Shown here: positions 39,109 to 48,700 of the stretch, piece after piece
Position numbering within the stretch: the stretch's first letter is position 1
How the letters are laid out: each line of letters starts with the position of its first letter
Assembly: GCA_964525495.1 (NCBI GenBank)
Contig: CAZGHS010000010.1
Coordinates: 1-51,370, forward strand
Length of the DNA: 51,370 bases
From: CAZGHS01 sp964525495
GTDB taxonomy: Bacteria; Patescibacteriota; Microgenomatia; JALYQM01
Direction: 5' to 3'
Notes under the pieces: model-generated
The model's input: the letters and a program-made list of their open reading frames with translations, nothing else
Told to the model about the DNA's origin: nothing
The model's database searches: none
Program-made: the position numbers and the translations under genes

Positions 39109-39370
39109 AGAAGTGGTTATGTGGATAAGATGCAGGAGGTTATCCACAGGGTTATAAAACTATCCACAAAGATATCCACAGAAGTGGACAAGTTATACAG
39201 ACGAACAAAAGGAGAAAGAACTACATGTACTATGGGTTGAGAGAAGGAGAATGTGCTATTAAGATGAGGTTTAGAAGGCAATGCACAGAAATGGTAAACT
39301 CATCTACGGCTCGTTATGCGGATATGCACACTGCCTATTACTACTACTACTAATTAATATATATATAAAG
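39097..39370. other. oriC: Replication origin (oriC) with DnaA boxes, DnaA-trio and AT-rich unwinding region
   Basis: DnaA boxes: TGTGGATAA (39120-39128, reverse), TTATCCACA (39140-39148), CTATCCACA (39160-39168), ATATCCACA (39172-39180), near-match TTATACAGA (39193-39201) and ATATGCACA (39322-39330). The last is followed by a GC-rich spacer (CTGCC), then four CTA trinucleotides (39341-39352), then ATTAATATATATATAAAG (39353-39370). The order box, GC spacer, DnaA-trio, AT-rich is that of the basal unwinding system known from Bacillus subtilis. It lies between dnaA and dnaN. Confidence 0.88.
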
Positions 39371-39391
39371 AATAGAAAAGAGAGACAGAAT

Positions 39392-40516
39392 ATGAAATTT
39401 CAAGTTTCAACAGATACTTTTGCAAAAGCTCTCTCAGTTGTAAGCAAAGGTATTTCAACTAGAACTACATTACCAGTTTTATCTGGAGTACTACTAGATC
39501 TTGAAGATAATAAATTGACATTGATAGGAAGTAACACAGAAGTTGCTCTCAAAGTTCAGATATCTGTTTTAGGAGATCAAGAAGGTAGTGTCTTAGTACC
39601 TGCACGATTATTGACAGATTTTGTTTTAAATGTTTCTGCAGAGATGTTACAGATTGAAAGTATAGATAGCTCATTGAAGATCATTGCAGGAAAAACTAAA
39701 TCTGATTTTGCTTGTTTGCTTGCTGATGAATATCCAGAATTGCATTTTCAGATGCAGAGCACTAAATATATGTTGCCATCAAAAGAGATAGCTGATGCAA
39801 TAGATCGCGTAAGCTTTGCTGCGAGTGGGGATGAAGCCCGAGCAATTTTGACAGGTGTGTCTTTGAAAGTAGATAACGGGGTTTTGGAAATGGCCGCGAC
39901 AGATGGATTTAGACTGTCAGTGGAAAAGTTTGCGTCTGAACTGTTTACTCAAAACTTTGCTGTAGTTGTGCCATCTAAGGTGATGCAGGAGGTTTCAAAG
40001 ATAGTGCGGGAATCGAGCGGTAATAATGCGGGAAATTTTAGTTGTGCATTGTCTAAAGAAGGTACTCAATTAATTTTTGAATTACCAGGTGGTGTTTTGT
40101 TTATGACGCGCATGTTGGAAGGAACATTTCCACCATATAACAAGATAATTCCTTCAAGTTATGCGACGCGTGTGATTTTTGCAGTTGACGAGTTGGTTAA
40201 GAATGTTCGTACAGGTTCCTTATTTGCTCGTAGCGGTTCGTCAGTGTTGAAGATGGTAGTTGATTCATCGGAGAAGGTTGTACGGCTTTCTAGCGCAACA
40301 GAGCAGGTAGGAGAGTACTCTTCGGAGATCAATGCAACTTTGGAAGGGAGTGCAAACTCTATTGCGTTTAATAGTAAATATTTGTTGGACTTTCTGGCAA
40401 AGGTTAAAGAGCCGAAAATTGTTTTGGAGATGAATGGTCCAAACCAGCCAGGTGTGTGGCGTATTCCGGAATACACAGATTATCTGCATGTGGTGATGCC
40501 GATCAGGACAGAGTAG
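39392..40516 (+). CDS. dnaN: DNA polymerase III beta sliding clamp
   Basis: Ring clamp that tethers the polymerase. 374 residues from ATG 39392 (MKFQVSTDTFAKALSVVSKG); the frame upstream to 39281 runs into the origin and is not coding. Three similar domains of about 120 residues each; the C-terminal end YTDYLHVVMPIR is the conserved clamp end. A weak purine-rich site lies upstream. There is no recF after it. Confidence 0.98.
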   Translation: MKFQVSTDTFAKALSVVSKGISTRTTLPVLSGVLLDLEDNKLTLIGSNTEVALKVQISVLGDQEGSVLVPARLLTDFVLNVSAEMLQIESIDSSLKIIAGKTKSDFACLLADEYPELHFQMQSTKYMLPSKEIADAIDRVSFAASGDEARAILTGVSLKVDNGVLEMAATDGFRLSVEKFASELFTQNFAVVVPSKVMQEVSKIVRESSGNNAGNFSCALSKEGTQLIFELPGGVLFMTRMLEGTFPPYNKIIPSSYATRVIFAVDELVKNVRTGSLFARSGSSVLKMVVDSSEKVVRLSSATEQVGEYSSEINATLEGSANSIAFNSKYLLDFLAKVKEPKIVLEMNGPNQPGVWRIPEYTDYLHVVMPIRTE

Positions 40517-40562
40517 AATTTTGACTTTTAAAACATGTCTGCAGAGTTTAGAATATGTTCAC

Positions 40563-40859
40563 ATGTCATTTACTAAAGTTTCAGAATTGCTTTTGGATTT
40601 TGCGAAGCGGTCGGGTGATCCTGATCCGATGGAAGCTGCGTATGTGATCGAGAGTGTGCAGAACGAGATTGAGGAAGTGTATGGAATGAAGGCGATAGGG
40701 CATGTGCGGGCGAAGAGTTTTCGAGATGGGTTGTTAACTATTCATGTGTCTTCGAGCGTTTGGGCAGATTATGCGCGCATGTACGAGCGTAAGTTTAAAT
40801 TCCATATGTCACAAGTGTTGAAGAATGTACGGATCGTAAAAGTTAGGTACGAGGTTTAA
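40563..40859 (+). CDS. DUF721 protein, likely DciA-type helicase loader
   Basis: 98 residues from ATG 40563; the longer frame begins at a TTG without a site. The C-terminal half (DGLLTIHVSSSVWADYARMY, then an R-V-K-V strand) matches the DUF721/DciA pattern: a KH-like domain with a Trp after two strands. DciA loads the replicative helicase in bacteria that lack DnaC or DnaI. Its place after dnaN mirrors recF-dciA order elsewhere. It has no ribosome site that I can see and may be read by coupling from dnaN. Confidence 0.7.
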   Translation: MSFTKVSELLLDFAKRSGDPDPMEAAYVIESVQNEIEEVYGMKAIGHVRAKSFRDGLLTIHVSSSVWADYARMYERKFKFHMSQVLKNVRIVKVRYEV

Positions 40860-40860
40860 T

Positions 40861-43569
40861 TTATCTTGGTGTTGTTGCCATCATAGATGGCAATCTATAT
40901 CCATCTATCATTGGTAATAGTCGAACTCCTTCAGCTGTACTACGTGGTGGTGCTACATATTGAACTTCTTCTCTTGAATAAGCACATTTAATTGTTTCGT
41001 TAAAAAAGCGACCTTGGTTGAATAGGCTGTTCTCACCTGATAACAGACATTTTTTCATACCTGCACCGTCAAAATATTTTGCTTCACTATAATACTTTGA
41101 TCCGTCGTCTTGGACTGTGAAGACAACATTCCCATATCTATCCATGTTTATATTAGTAATTTTTCCATAATTTTCGTGCATGCGATCTGATAATTTTAGG
41201 TTTTGAACCCAGGCGCCGGTACTAGGATCTTTTTTTGCATAGGCTGCCTGATTAGCTGCTATTCGTGTTTCTCCTTCAGGAGTGTTAATTTGATGATTCA
41301 GATATGCGATATAGACTCGTTCTATACCTGTTTGATCGTCAATATCGACTGCAATACTGGAACTTCGGTCGCTGAATGTATATTGTGTATAGCAATTTCC
41401 GCCATTAGCTTCTGCGCCGCAGAAGAAATACCCTGAACGATAGTCTGCCTCTACATCAACTGCTAATTCTAGAGGTCCGACAGCTCCGTCTCTACTTACT
41501 TTTGTATAGTAGATGCTTCCTTCAATCCAGCCAGTGTCACCCTCTTTTGCTACATTAGCTGCTATATGAGCATTGCCATTTTTATCTGTTTGAATTGTAA
41601 AGGGAATACTTCTATATTCGCCGAATCTTCCAGGAAAAGGTATTGATACTAATGAGCTGATTGGACTTAGTATGCCTCCTTTGAATGAGAATTTTCCGTA
41701 AATAAGTACAGAAGATCCTTCACCACCGTACCCAATCGTATGTAGGTTATCTTCTGAATCAATAGAAACCTGCATGTTTTTAATATACCCAATAGGAAAG
41801 TTTTGATATCCAGAAAACTTTCTCTCTCTACCGTTATATATTCCGTAGTATCTTGTCTCCATACCGCTATCTAGTCCAAATACAGCAACGTCGCCTTCGG
41901 AGTTCATTGCTAATGAGTAATAGGCCGTTGATAAGGAGACGTTGTTTGGGAGTTCGGCCAGATTATCAGGCGATCCGCCTCGTGGACTATATGAAATGAA
42001 TGGTGTTTGTCCTATATAAGTCATTACGGCGTAACCAGATCCTTTGATTTGTTTCGAAACAACCGGTCGCGTCTGACTTCTATTTGGTGTGAAGGGTACC
42101 CCCGCTGCATTTTTCATATCCCGTATTCCGACAGGTTCTTCGTTAATAAACAACACACCGTTTTGATTGTTGTGCATTCTAATATATGCTTCGATAGGTC
42201 CATCGGTAACAGATGCATAGCCAGATAATTCAAGATTTGGGTTAACTCGGCGTGCTTCTTCTCCCCAGAAATCAAATGATCCCAATTTATCAACGAATGC
42301 GTAATTGTATAATCCGCCGTTTCCTAGACTTCGAATACTGCCTTTTCCTTCTATGCCAGCAGTGAGTTTGGCTGGTATATCGTTGAGACGTTTAATATCA
42401 TCGTATGTAAGGGAACTGACAGTATTCATTAGCCCTCTACGGTAATAGCCGTCGATCATACAATTTCTGCCACCGTTTTTACAATCTTCATTTAATCGTT
42501 CTCCATTGTCAGCGAAGAGATCTACATCGAAAGGGAATTGCATTGTAACGTCTCCGCTACCTACTGTTCCTTCGGTAAGCTTTGGTCGTGCTCCATCATT
42601 ACTTGATTCATAGCCATAGTCGCCATTATATATGCACATTCCTGCTCCAAGTTTTTTGGTAGCTATGCTCTGCATAGGAGTCACTAAATCAGTACACAAG
42701 ATATCTACGCTTTTGCGTTTTTCATCTAGAAAAGCGAGGCCTGTTTCAAGTTTTCCGCTGCCTTCTGGGGTGAGAGTGCACGAGCCGGCTTTACCAAACC
42801 CAGCTGCATCGACAGAAAGAGGTGGTTTGGTGATATCACAGAAGTAGTTGCCGTTAATACAATCAGTATCGAGGTTACAGTATTGAGGTTTTCCTAATAA
42901 ATAAGCAGTTTTGACGGCTGTCTCGCGTAGAAGGGCATAGTATGGACTGCTGATATCGGAAGTGTTTGAGCTGTTTTCACTCCATCGCTCTTCTTCGAGG
43001 TCTTCATACGGACACTGGCCGTCTAAATCTGGATCGGGTTCTAGAGGTAAACAATCTCGGTATTTGGTTACTTCGTCGGAGTCGTAGTAATCTCCTGTAA
43101 AGTTAATCGTAACATTTGCTGCCTTTATATCGTCTATGCCTTGAATACAATAAAATCTATTCCAATTATCTACCGTAGCGTTTGTGTTACTTACTATGTT
43201 TTGTGCTAATATCTCTCTACCGTCTTGCATATTCACTTTAATGAACGGATATATAACATTTGAGTAATTGGTGTACATTCTTGTGAACATTTGTGCCCAA
43301 ACTCTAGCCTCAATACCCCATCGAATAGTTCCGCCGGATAATGGTCCGTTGATTGTGTCTTGATATTCGATAGGTAAAACGTCTGTCCATACTCCTCGTT
43401 CGTTATACAGTTTTGTGGAAACAGGTAGATCGTCGGTAGGGGAAATTGAGTCATTAAAATTAGCTGGACACATCTGTGCAGATATGCTTTGAGGGTGGAA
43501 CAAGGACACTCCTACACACACAAGCAATAGGGGAATCACTTTCCAACTTGTCATTCGTTTATCAGCCAT
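40861..43569 (-). CDS. Large secreted protein with propeller-like repeats, unknown (902 aa)
   Basis: A signal peptide ends near residue 32 (VIPLLLVCVGVSLFHPQSISAQ). The N-terminal part is Cys-containing, with a short knot-like segment (CNLDTDCINGNYFCD). From about residue 540 onward, D-x-x-G-(N/D) turns recur between strands (MNSEGDVAVFG, SIDSEDNLHTIGYGG, QTDKNGNAHIAANV, NMDRYGNVVFT), as in sialidase/BNR-type propellers. No catalytic set is recognised. It is probably a surface or released binding protein. Its ATG is only 14 bases from the divergent gene, and it ends next to the DciA-like gene. Confidence 0.75.
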   Translation of the reverse strand: MADKRMTSWKVIPLLLVCVGVSLFHPQSISAQMCPANFNDSISPTDDLPVSTKLYNERGVWTDVLPIEYQDTINGPLSGGTIRWGIEARVWAQMFTRMYTNYSNVIYPFIKVNMQDGREILAQNIVSNTNATVDNWNRFYCIQGIDDIKAANVTINFTGDYYDSDEVTKYRDCLPLEPDPDLDGQCPYEDLEEERWSENSSNTSDISSPYYALLRETAVKTAYLLGKPQYCNLDTDCINGNYFCDITKPPLSVDAAGFGKAGSCTLTPEGSGKLETGLAFLDEKRKSVDILCTDLVTPMQSIATKKLGAGMCIYNGDYGYESSNDGARPKLTEGTVGSGDVTMQFPFDVDLFADNGERLNEDCKNGGRNCMIDGYYRRGLMNTVSSLTYDDIKRLNDIPAKLTAGIEGKGSIRSLGNGGLYNYAFVDKLGSFDFWGEEARRVNPNLELSGYASVTDGPIEAYIRMHNNQNGVLFINEEPVGIRDMKNAAGVPFTPNRSQTRPVVSKQIKGSGYAVMTYIGQTPFISYSPRGGSPDNLAELPNNVSLSTAYYSLAMNSEGDVAVFGLDSGMETRYYGIYNGRERKFSGYQNFPIGYIKNMQVSIDSEDNLHTIGYGGEGSSVLIYGKFSFKGGILSPISSLVSIPFPGRFGEYRSIPFTIQTDKNGNAHIAANVAKEGDTGWIEGSIYYTKVSRDGAVGPLELAVDVEADYRSGYFFCGAEANGGNCYTQYTFSDRSSSIAVDIDDQTGIERVYIAYLNHQINTPEGETRIAANQAAYAKKDPSTGAWVQNLKLSDRMHENYGKITNINMDRYGNVVFTVQDDGSKYYSEAKYFDGAGMKKCLLSGENSLFNQGRFFNETIKCAYSREEVQYVAPPRSTAEGVRLLPMIDGYRLPSMMATTPR

Positions 43570-43577
43570 ATTACAAT
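43548..43577 (+). promoter_or_regulatory. Promoter of the 260-residue gene inside the divergent gene (leaderless)
   Basis: TTGTCA (43548-43553), 18 bases, TACAAT (43572-43577), ending 6 bases before ATG 43584. The -35 lies inside the first codons of the opposite gene. Confidence 0.6.
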
Positions 43578-43583
43578 CTACCT

Positions 43584-44366
43584 ATGAAATCTTCTAATAG
43601 TAATTTACACCATCTACAATTTACAATCAAGAAATTGCTTTTACCGCTGGGATTAATGCTCAGTGTTGGCTTACTGGTTGTTTTAGTTTACCTGTCAGTC
43701 ACTGGAAAAGACAATACTAAACCTCTTGCTAGTGTTCCTGTTTATACCGCTGCTCCTATAGCTACGCCGTTTCCTGACATAGTTAGTGACCCCCTTACCT
43801 TAACACCTAATGAATCGTTAGTACAAGCGGAACTGCCCTTTGTTAATTTCCCGTTAGAAAATGATTTTCTACCCATGGAGGAGTCTCAGTATCCAAGTAC
43901 CTTTAACCCTCAGACTAATAAGTATTTCATTCGTGAAGTAGATGGTTCTAATGAGTATTTAAGAGTTAATGTTGTTGCTAACGGTGACTATGAAGACATT
44001 AAAACTTTTGCAGAGAACTATACTAAAGGGTATTCAGTTACCTCTACTAGGTTTTATAAATTGCGCAATTTTCATGCAGTAGACGTGTTTTATACGGGTA
44101 GCGATAAGAAATCGGTTGTTAAAACTACTATTGTTTATTTACCTCTCGATTTCCATGCTATTAGTTATGCTAAGGTAATCCCGACAGGTAAGAATGCTCA
44201 AGAAGTTCAAAATGAAGTTAACGAATATATGGATCACTTTATAGACAATTATGATTGGGCAACAGCAATACGAAAATCTCAAGGAACGACATATGCACAG
44301 TCAGAGGATGTGGATAGAGCTAATGAGGAGAATTATATTCGTAATGGTGATCGTGACGAAAACTAA
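43584..44366 (+). CDS. Membrane-anchored unknown protein (260 aa)
   Basis: Start ATG 43584; a longer frame from 43476 overlaps the divergent gene and lies upstream of the promoter. One membrane helix (about 15-38, KLLLPLGLMLSVGLLVVLVY), a Pro/Thr-rich linker, then an outer alpha/beta domain (for example IREVDGSNEYLRVNVVANGD and RNFHAVDVFYTGSDKKS). The fold may be like that of the partial gene at the left edge (a PsbP/DUF1795 look). No family is recognised. It overlaps the convergent gene by 4 bases. Confidence 0.7.
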   Translation: MKSSNSNLHHLQFTIKKLLLPLGLMLSVGLLVVLVYLSVTGKDNTKPLASVPVYTAAPIATPFPDIVSDPLTLTPNESLVQAELPFVNFPLENDFLPMEESQYPSTFNPQTNKYFIREVDGSNEYLRVNVVANGDYEDIKTFAENYTKGYSVTSTRFYKLRNFHAVDVFYTGSDKKSVVKTTIVYLPLDFHAISYAKVIPTGKNAQEVQNEVNEYMDHFIDNYDWATAIRKSQGTTYAQSEDVDRANEENYIRNGDRDEN

Positions 44367-45070
44367 GGTTTATTAGTTTTTTTTGCTTTAGTTACTACAC
44401 CTATTAGGAAGGCTGCGATTATTACCGCACCTCCTATTCCCATACTATTATTTTGTAAAAATTCGTTGATGCTCCATCTTGGAGATTCTTCTTTTTTTTC
44501 TATTTGTATTTTTGGGCTTGGAGAAGAAGATGTCTTTGTTAAATTGTATTCGGCCGACGTTTCGTTTTTGTAAACTGTTGCTTGATAGCACGATGTGGGG
44601 TTGGTGTTGAACCGAAACGCTTCGTGTATTCCGTCTGTGAAGACGTTATTATCACTGATTTTTATCAGGTGTGGTGAATTGCAGTCTAGTGAAGAGGATT
44701 CTATAGAGAACTTGAGAATAATCGGTTTTCCTAGATTTACTATGTCGTCAAGAGAGGGAAGTACGCTGTCTTTTTCGACGACAGGCATTTTTTGATAATT
44801 TAGTAGTATTTCTATATTGGATAGTCTTGCTTTCTTCCAGTCTTCTTTTTCTTGAGGTTCAAAAAGACCGTTGTTATTTATGTCAAACTCAGTAATGTAG
44901 TAAGGTGCAATTATTGGGTCAAAAAAATAATTGATTTGTATTTTTACCAGTTTTTCTTCAGGGGTGATAGTGATGTCGCGGGTTACAGTAGGAAGCGTGT
45001 GCGCATGCGTAGTGCCTATTATACTGAATAGCGATAAGATAGGGATAAGTACCCAAAGTGCTTTATTCAC
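44363..45070 (-). CDS. Secreted, C-terminally anchored protein with an EF-hand-like loop (235 aa)
   Basis: Signal peptide (VLIPILSLFSIIGTTHA), a beta-rich domain, an EF-hand-like calcium loop (DINNNGLFEPQE), a Ser/Pro/Lys linker, and a C-terminal membrane helix (MGIGGAVIIAAFLIGVVTKA) with a basic end, the look of a wall-spanning anchored protein. The start is GTG 45070. TAGAAT lies 6 bases upstream and overlaps the stop region of the previous gene. Last gene of the giant-protein operon. No family is recognised. Confidence 0.7.
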   Translation of the reverse strand: MNKALWVLIPILSLFSIIGTTHAHTLPTVTRDITITPEEKLVKIQINYFFDPIIAPYYITEFDINNNGLFEPQEKEDWKKARLSNIEILLNYQKMPVVEKDSVLPSLDDIVNLGKPIILKFSIESSSLDCNSPHLIKISDNNVFTDGIHEAFRFNTNPTSCYQATVYKNETSAEYNLTKTSSSPSPKIQIEKKEESPRWSINEFLQNNSMGIGGAVIIAAFLIGVVTKAKKTNKP

Positions 45071-45079
45071 TAGTCTATT

Positions 45080-45727
45080 CTACTCTACATCGCGGCCATG
45101 AGCATCTATTTCGTGAATTCCTTCGCCTCTGTTTTGTAAACCTGTTTTGTAAGCGTCGTATCTATCTTTAGTAGTATATATTATTTGTCTAACATAGTTT
45201 TTGTATGGATATGAGTTTACTATTACATATTCACTGTCGTTGACTTTAAATCCTTCGATTAATGTTACTCCTGCATCATCTTTTATGATCTCTGAATCTT
45301 TGTATCGTTGCGCGAACTCAATTCGTGCTAGACGTTCGATGCGTTCATTGACATTTCTTTCGATTTGTACAGCTTTGTTATCTTTGTAAATCACTTTGTG
45401 TTCTAGACTATTTGGAGTAGGTTGATAACTTACAGTTATTGTGTTATCTGTTGGTGTTTCCGATTTCGGATTTCCTAAAATCGTATTTATATCTTCTTTG
45501 TTTTTTCCTAATCGTACTTCTGCCCACTTAATGGCAAGAAGCTCGGGATCTGCAGCACCAAAAGGAACAGTGGGTGATTGAATAGGTTGATCAAGTGGAG
45601 GTTTTTTGGATATCTCGTTACTGATAGAAAAACCAATTATAAATAGAATAATTACTCCGATCAATCCACCTACTATACCAAGAGTGTTTTTGTAGTATTG
45701 TAACTTTTTGAGGGAAAATAGTGCCAT
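45080..45727 (-). CDS. Membrane-anchored unknown protein (215 aa)
   Basis: One N-terminal membrane helix (about 16-36, LGIVGGLIGVIILFIIGFSI), then an outer mixed alpha/beta domain with strands such as VTLIEGFKVNDSEYVIVNSY. Its ATG shares a base with the stop of the giant protein (TAATG), so translation is coupled, and the two probably work together. No family is recognised. Confidence 0.72.
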   Translation of the reverse strand: MALFSLKKLQYYKNTLGIVGGLIGVIILFIIGFSISNEISKKPPLDQPIQSPTVPFGAADPELLAIKWAEVRLGKNKEDINTILGNPKSETPTDNTITVSYQPTPNSLEHKVIYKDNKAVQIERNVNERIERLARIEFAQRYKDSEIIKDDAGVTLIEGFKVNDSEYVIVNSYPYKNYVRQIIYTTKDRYDAYKTGLQNRGEGIHEIDAHGRDVE

Positions 45728-48700
45728 TACAAATCTCCTAATGGGTATTCAATATTACCGAAGAAATCAGTCTTTAGATGATTATATTCTACAGGGAAAG
45801 TGTCGAGTAAATTGTTAGTATTTCCTCTGTATCCAGCGCTATGCGCTTCGCCATTTGTTGTGTAAAAGCCTATGGATTCCGCGTGGTTTTCTATAGCATG
45901 TGTTGATCGACAACCGCTGTAGCTTGCAGCGTAGTCACTTACAGTATTTGAGGGGTTAAATAGACCTCCAGCCTGCGCACAAGGGGTAGTACCACTTCTT
46001 TGGTAGTAATTTCTATAAGCAGGGTTTGTAGCGGCTTCACCTCCTGCTTTTTGTGCACCATGGCCTACTTCGTGTCCTACTAAGAATGCAAATAGTTGAG
46101 GATTATATTGATTGAATGGCACGTAGTGAGCTTGTCCGTAGTAGTGATCAAGGGGAGGCCTTGCTGTACGATATCCCGGATAGTCCATAAGTTCTGTTAT
46201 AAGTGAAAGATTAGATCCTGGAATTTTAGAGTACGGGTTTCCGGCGCGTAAGTTATATGCTGTATGTTGTGCTATTTGTGGACATGAAGTCCATCCGTTT
46301 GTTTCTGCTGCATCTGCGTTAGGAAAGCAGTATATTTTTTGTATCTCTACAGGGTTGTTACCTGCACGTAGCATTGACATGAAAGTATCTGATTGAGTAA
46401 TTCGGCAGGCAAATTTCCATACTGCGTTATATTGATCCTTTGTAAAACTATGAGTTGGTTTCCATTGTGTACTTTCGGTCATATAAATCTGAGCTGTTTG
46501 TAGACCTTGAATTATTTGCTCGTCTGTTAGAGTGTTTGGATCTACTGAACAAAATTCGCCAGTTCCAAAGGTACAGCTTTCTCCACCCACTTCTACAATC
46601 TCATTGCCTTGATTGACTAGTTGGTTAGGTGGAGATCCAATTGTTGCAGTTGCTGTATTTCGTATACAGCCTCTGCCTGTCTCGTTTTTACTGTTTGTGA
46701 TGTTTGCATTGACAGTTACTTCATAGAAGAGATTTACGTCTACAAACGTTGCGTCTTGTGTAGTCTGACCTTGTCGAAAAGCTCTGTACTCTTCGAGAGT
46801 CATTCGGCCAAATGCTCGATTTTGCATTACGTGCGCTACATCCCATTTCCAATGAGAATTAAGTCCATTTGGAACAATACAGCTTCCCGTATCGCCTGGA
46901 AATGGTGAATTTGGATCGTCGGCTTCGACACGAGGGAATACTTTAGGACAGTTGCTAAATTGGCCGCCGAAACGTGGATCTTCGATTGGAATGTATGCGT
47001 TTGCAAGTTTTTCTACGGTATCATATCCACGATCTATTACATTTCTTCTTACTACATCAAAGTTTGCGGTAATCGAATCTACATAATTCGTGTAGCGACA
47101 CCATGGATTACCTGGATCCTGTGGAACATTACAGGTTTGTTCACCTAGACCGCTAACGCAGTTATTTATGCCTCCGAGGTTATAACAGCCTCCAACATTT
47201 GGAACAAATGGGCGAGCGATGCCCCCTTCGCCAATTCCGTTTTCTCTATAGAAAATACCTATCATTAGTATCGGACTAATACCGGTTCGTACTGCATTAT
47301 CAAAAATAGCTTGTGCAGAGTCACCATACTGTGGATTATTAAGTGGAGAGCTTCCTCTTTGTGCAAGTAAATCTCTAATCTCGTTTAATGTAACTGAAAT
47401 ATCGGTGAGAGAAGAATTACCCCCTGAAGCTGTAGTGCAAGGTGGTGTAGGATTGCTGAGCGTTATCTCCCAACGTAGTGTGTTTGTTGCATCTGGACCA
47501 GTTGCTACTATACCCGAGACAGGGGGTACTGCGGGATCATTTCCGATTACACCTGCGAATGTAGTATTTTCCGGAATTTTATCTTCTACTATTATTGGAG
47601 AGTCACAATTAGGAACTTTAACATTGATTGTGTAACGAATTCTATCTCCAGGATTTTTTAGTGTACTATCTGCAGTTTTAGTTACGAGGAGAGGATTTGT
47701 AGTAGGAGAAGTTTCCAGGTCATTTGCTTGGCCAATTACTGTTTCTGGACCGTCCTTGAACGCATTTACTAAGCCGAAGAAACTTATGCTTGTTGCTAGA
47801 GTCACCGCTGTTACGGCAGCGTAAGTAGCTCCACCCATTAATCCGGCGTTTGTTACAAAACTAAACATACTTTGGCCAACTTGCCATCCTGTTGAAAGCA
47901 TGTTTCCAAATGCTTGAATACCGCCTGAGAGATTAGTTATGCCTCCTTGAAGCCATGAACCTGCTCCTTGCATGAAAGAAGTGATTGAACTGTTTATGAA
48001 TATGGCGCCACCACCACTTGCTCCACTGCCAAAGGAAACTGTTTTTAAAGCGCTCATTGTGCTTGCGCCTGCGCTTGCAGGTGCTGCTACCGTTGCTGTG
48101 GTTGCTGCAACTCCACCTCCAATACCAAAAAGTCCTAATAATGAGAGGAGCATGTACATAGTTCCGAAGAACATGAATGTGAGGAAAAGTTTAAGGATTT
48201 CGAGAATTGTGTTTTTAAAGAACGAGTAGATAGCACCTACAATTGGGATTTTAGATATGAGCCCGTCAACTAACATAACGAATCCAGCGATTTGGCCAAC
48301 GACTGGAACTGTTGCTAATGCAAATTTAGCTGCCAATGCACCAACACCTCTTATGAAGCCACCAACAGCGGTGTTTTTGATGCGATCCCAAACTGCTTTT
48401 TGTACTGCTTTACGGACGTTTTTAACTCTCGTATCGACTTTCTTTTTAAGGTTTTCCCAAGGTTTAAACATAACGCCACCTTTGTCTGCGTCATATTCGA
48501 ACCATTTTGGAGCGAGTTTGAGTAATGCGTTGTTAATTAGCAAATTTCCTGTCTGATTTACCCATTTTCCAGGGAGATACTCAATTCTTCCATGAAGCAC
48601 TGCTTGAACTATATCGCTTTGAATCATGTAACGCGATTTGGTTGCTTTTTCAGATTTGTTCTTTAAGTAACTTGATATACGAGGATGTTTTTTTAAGATG

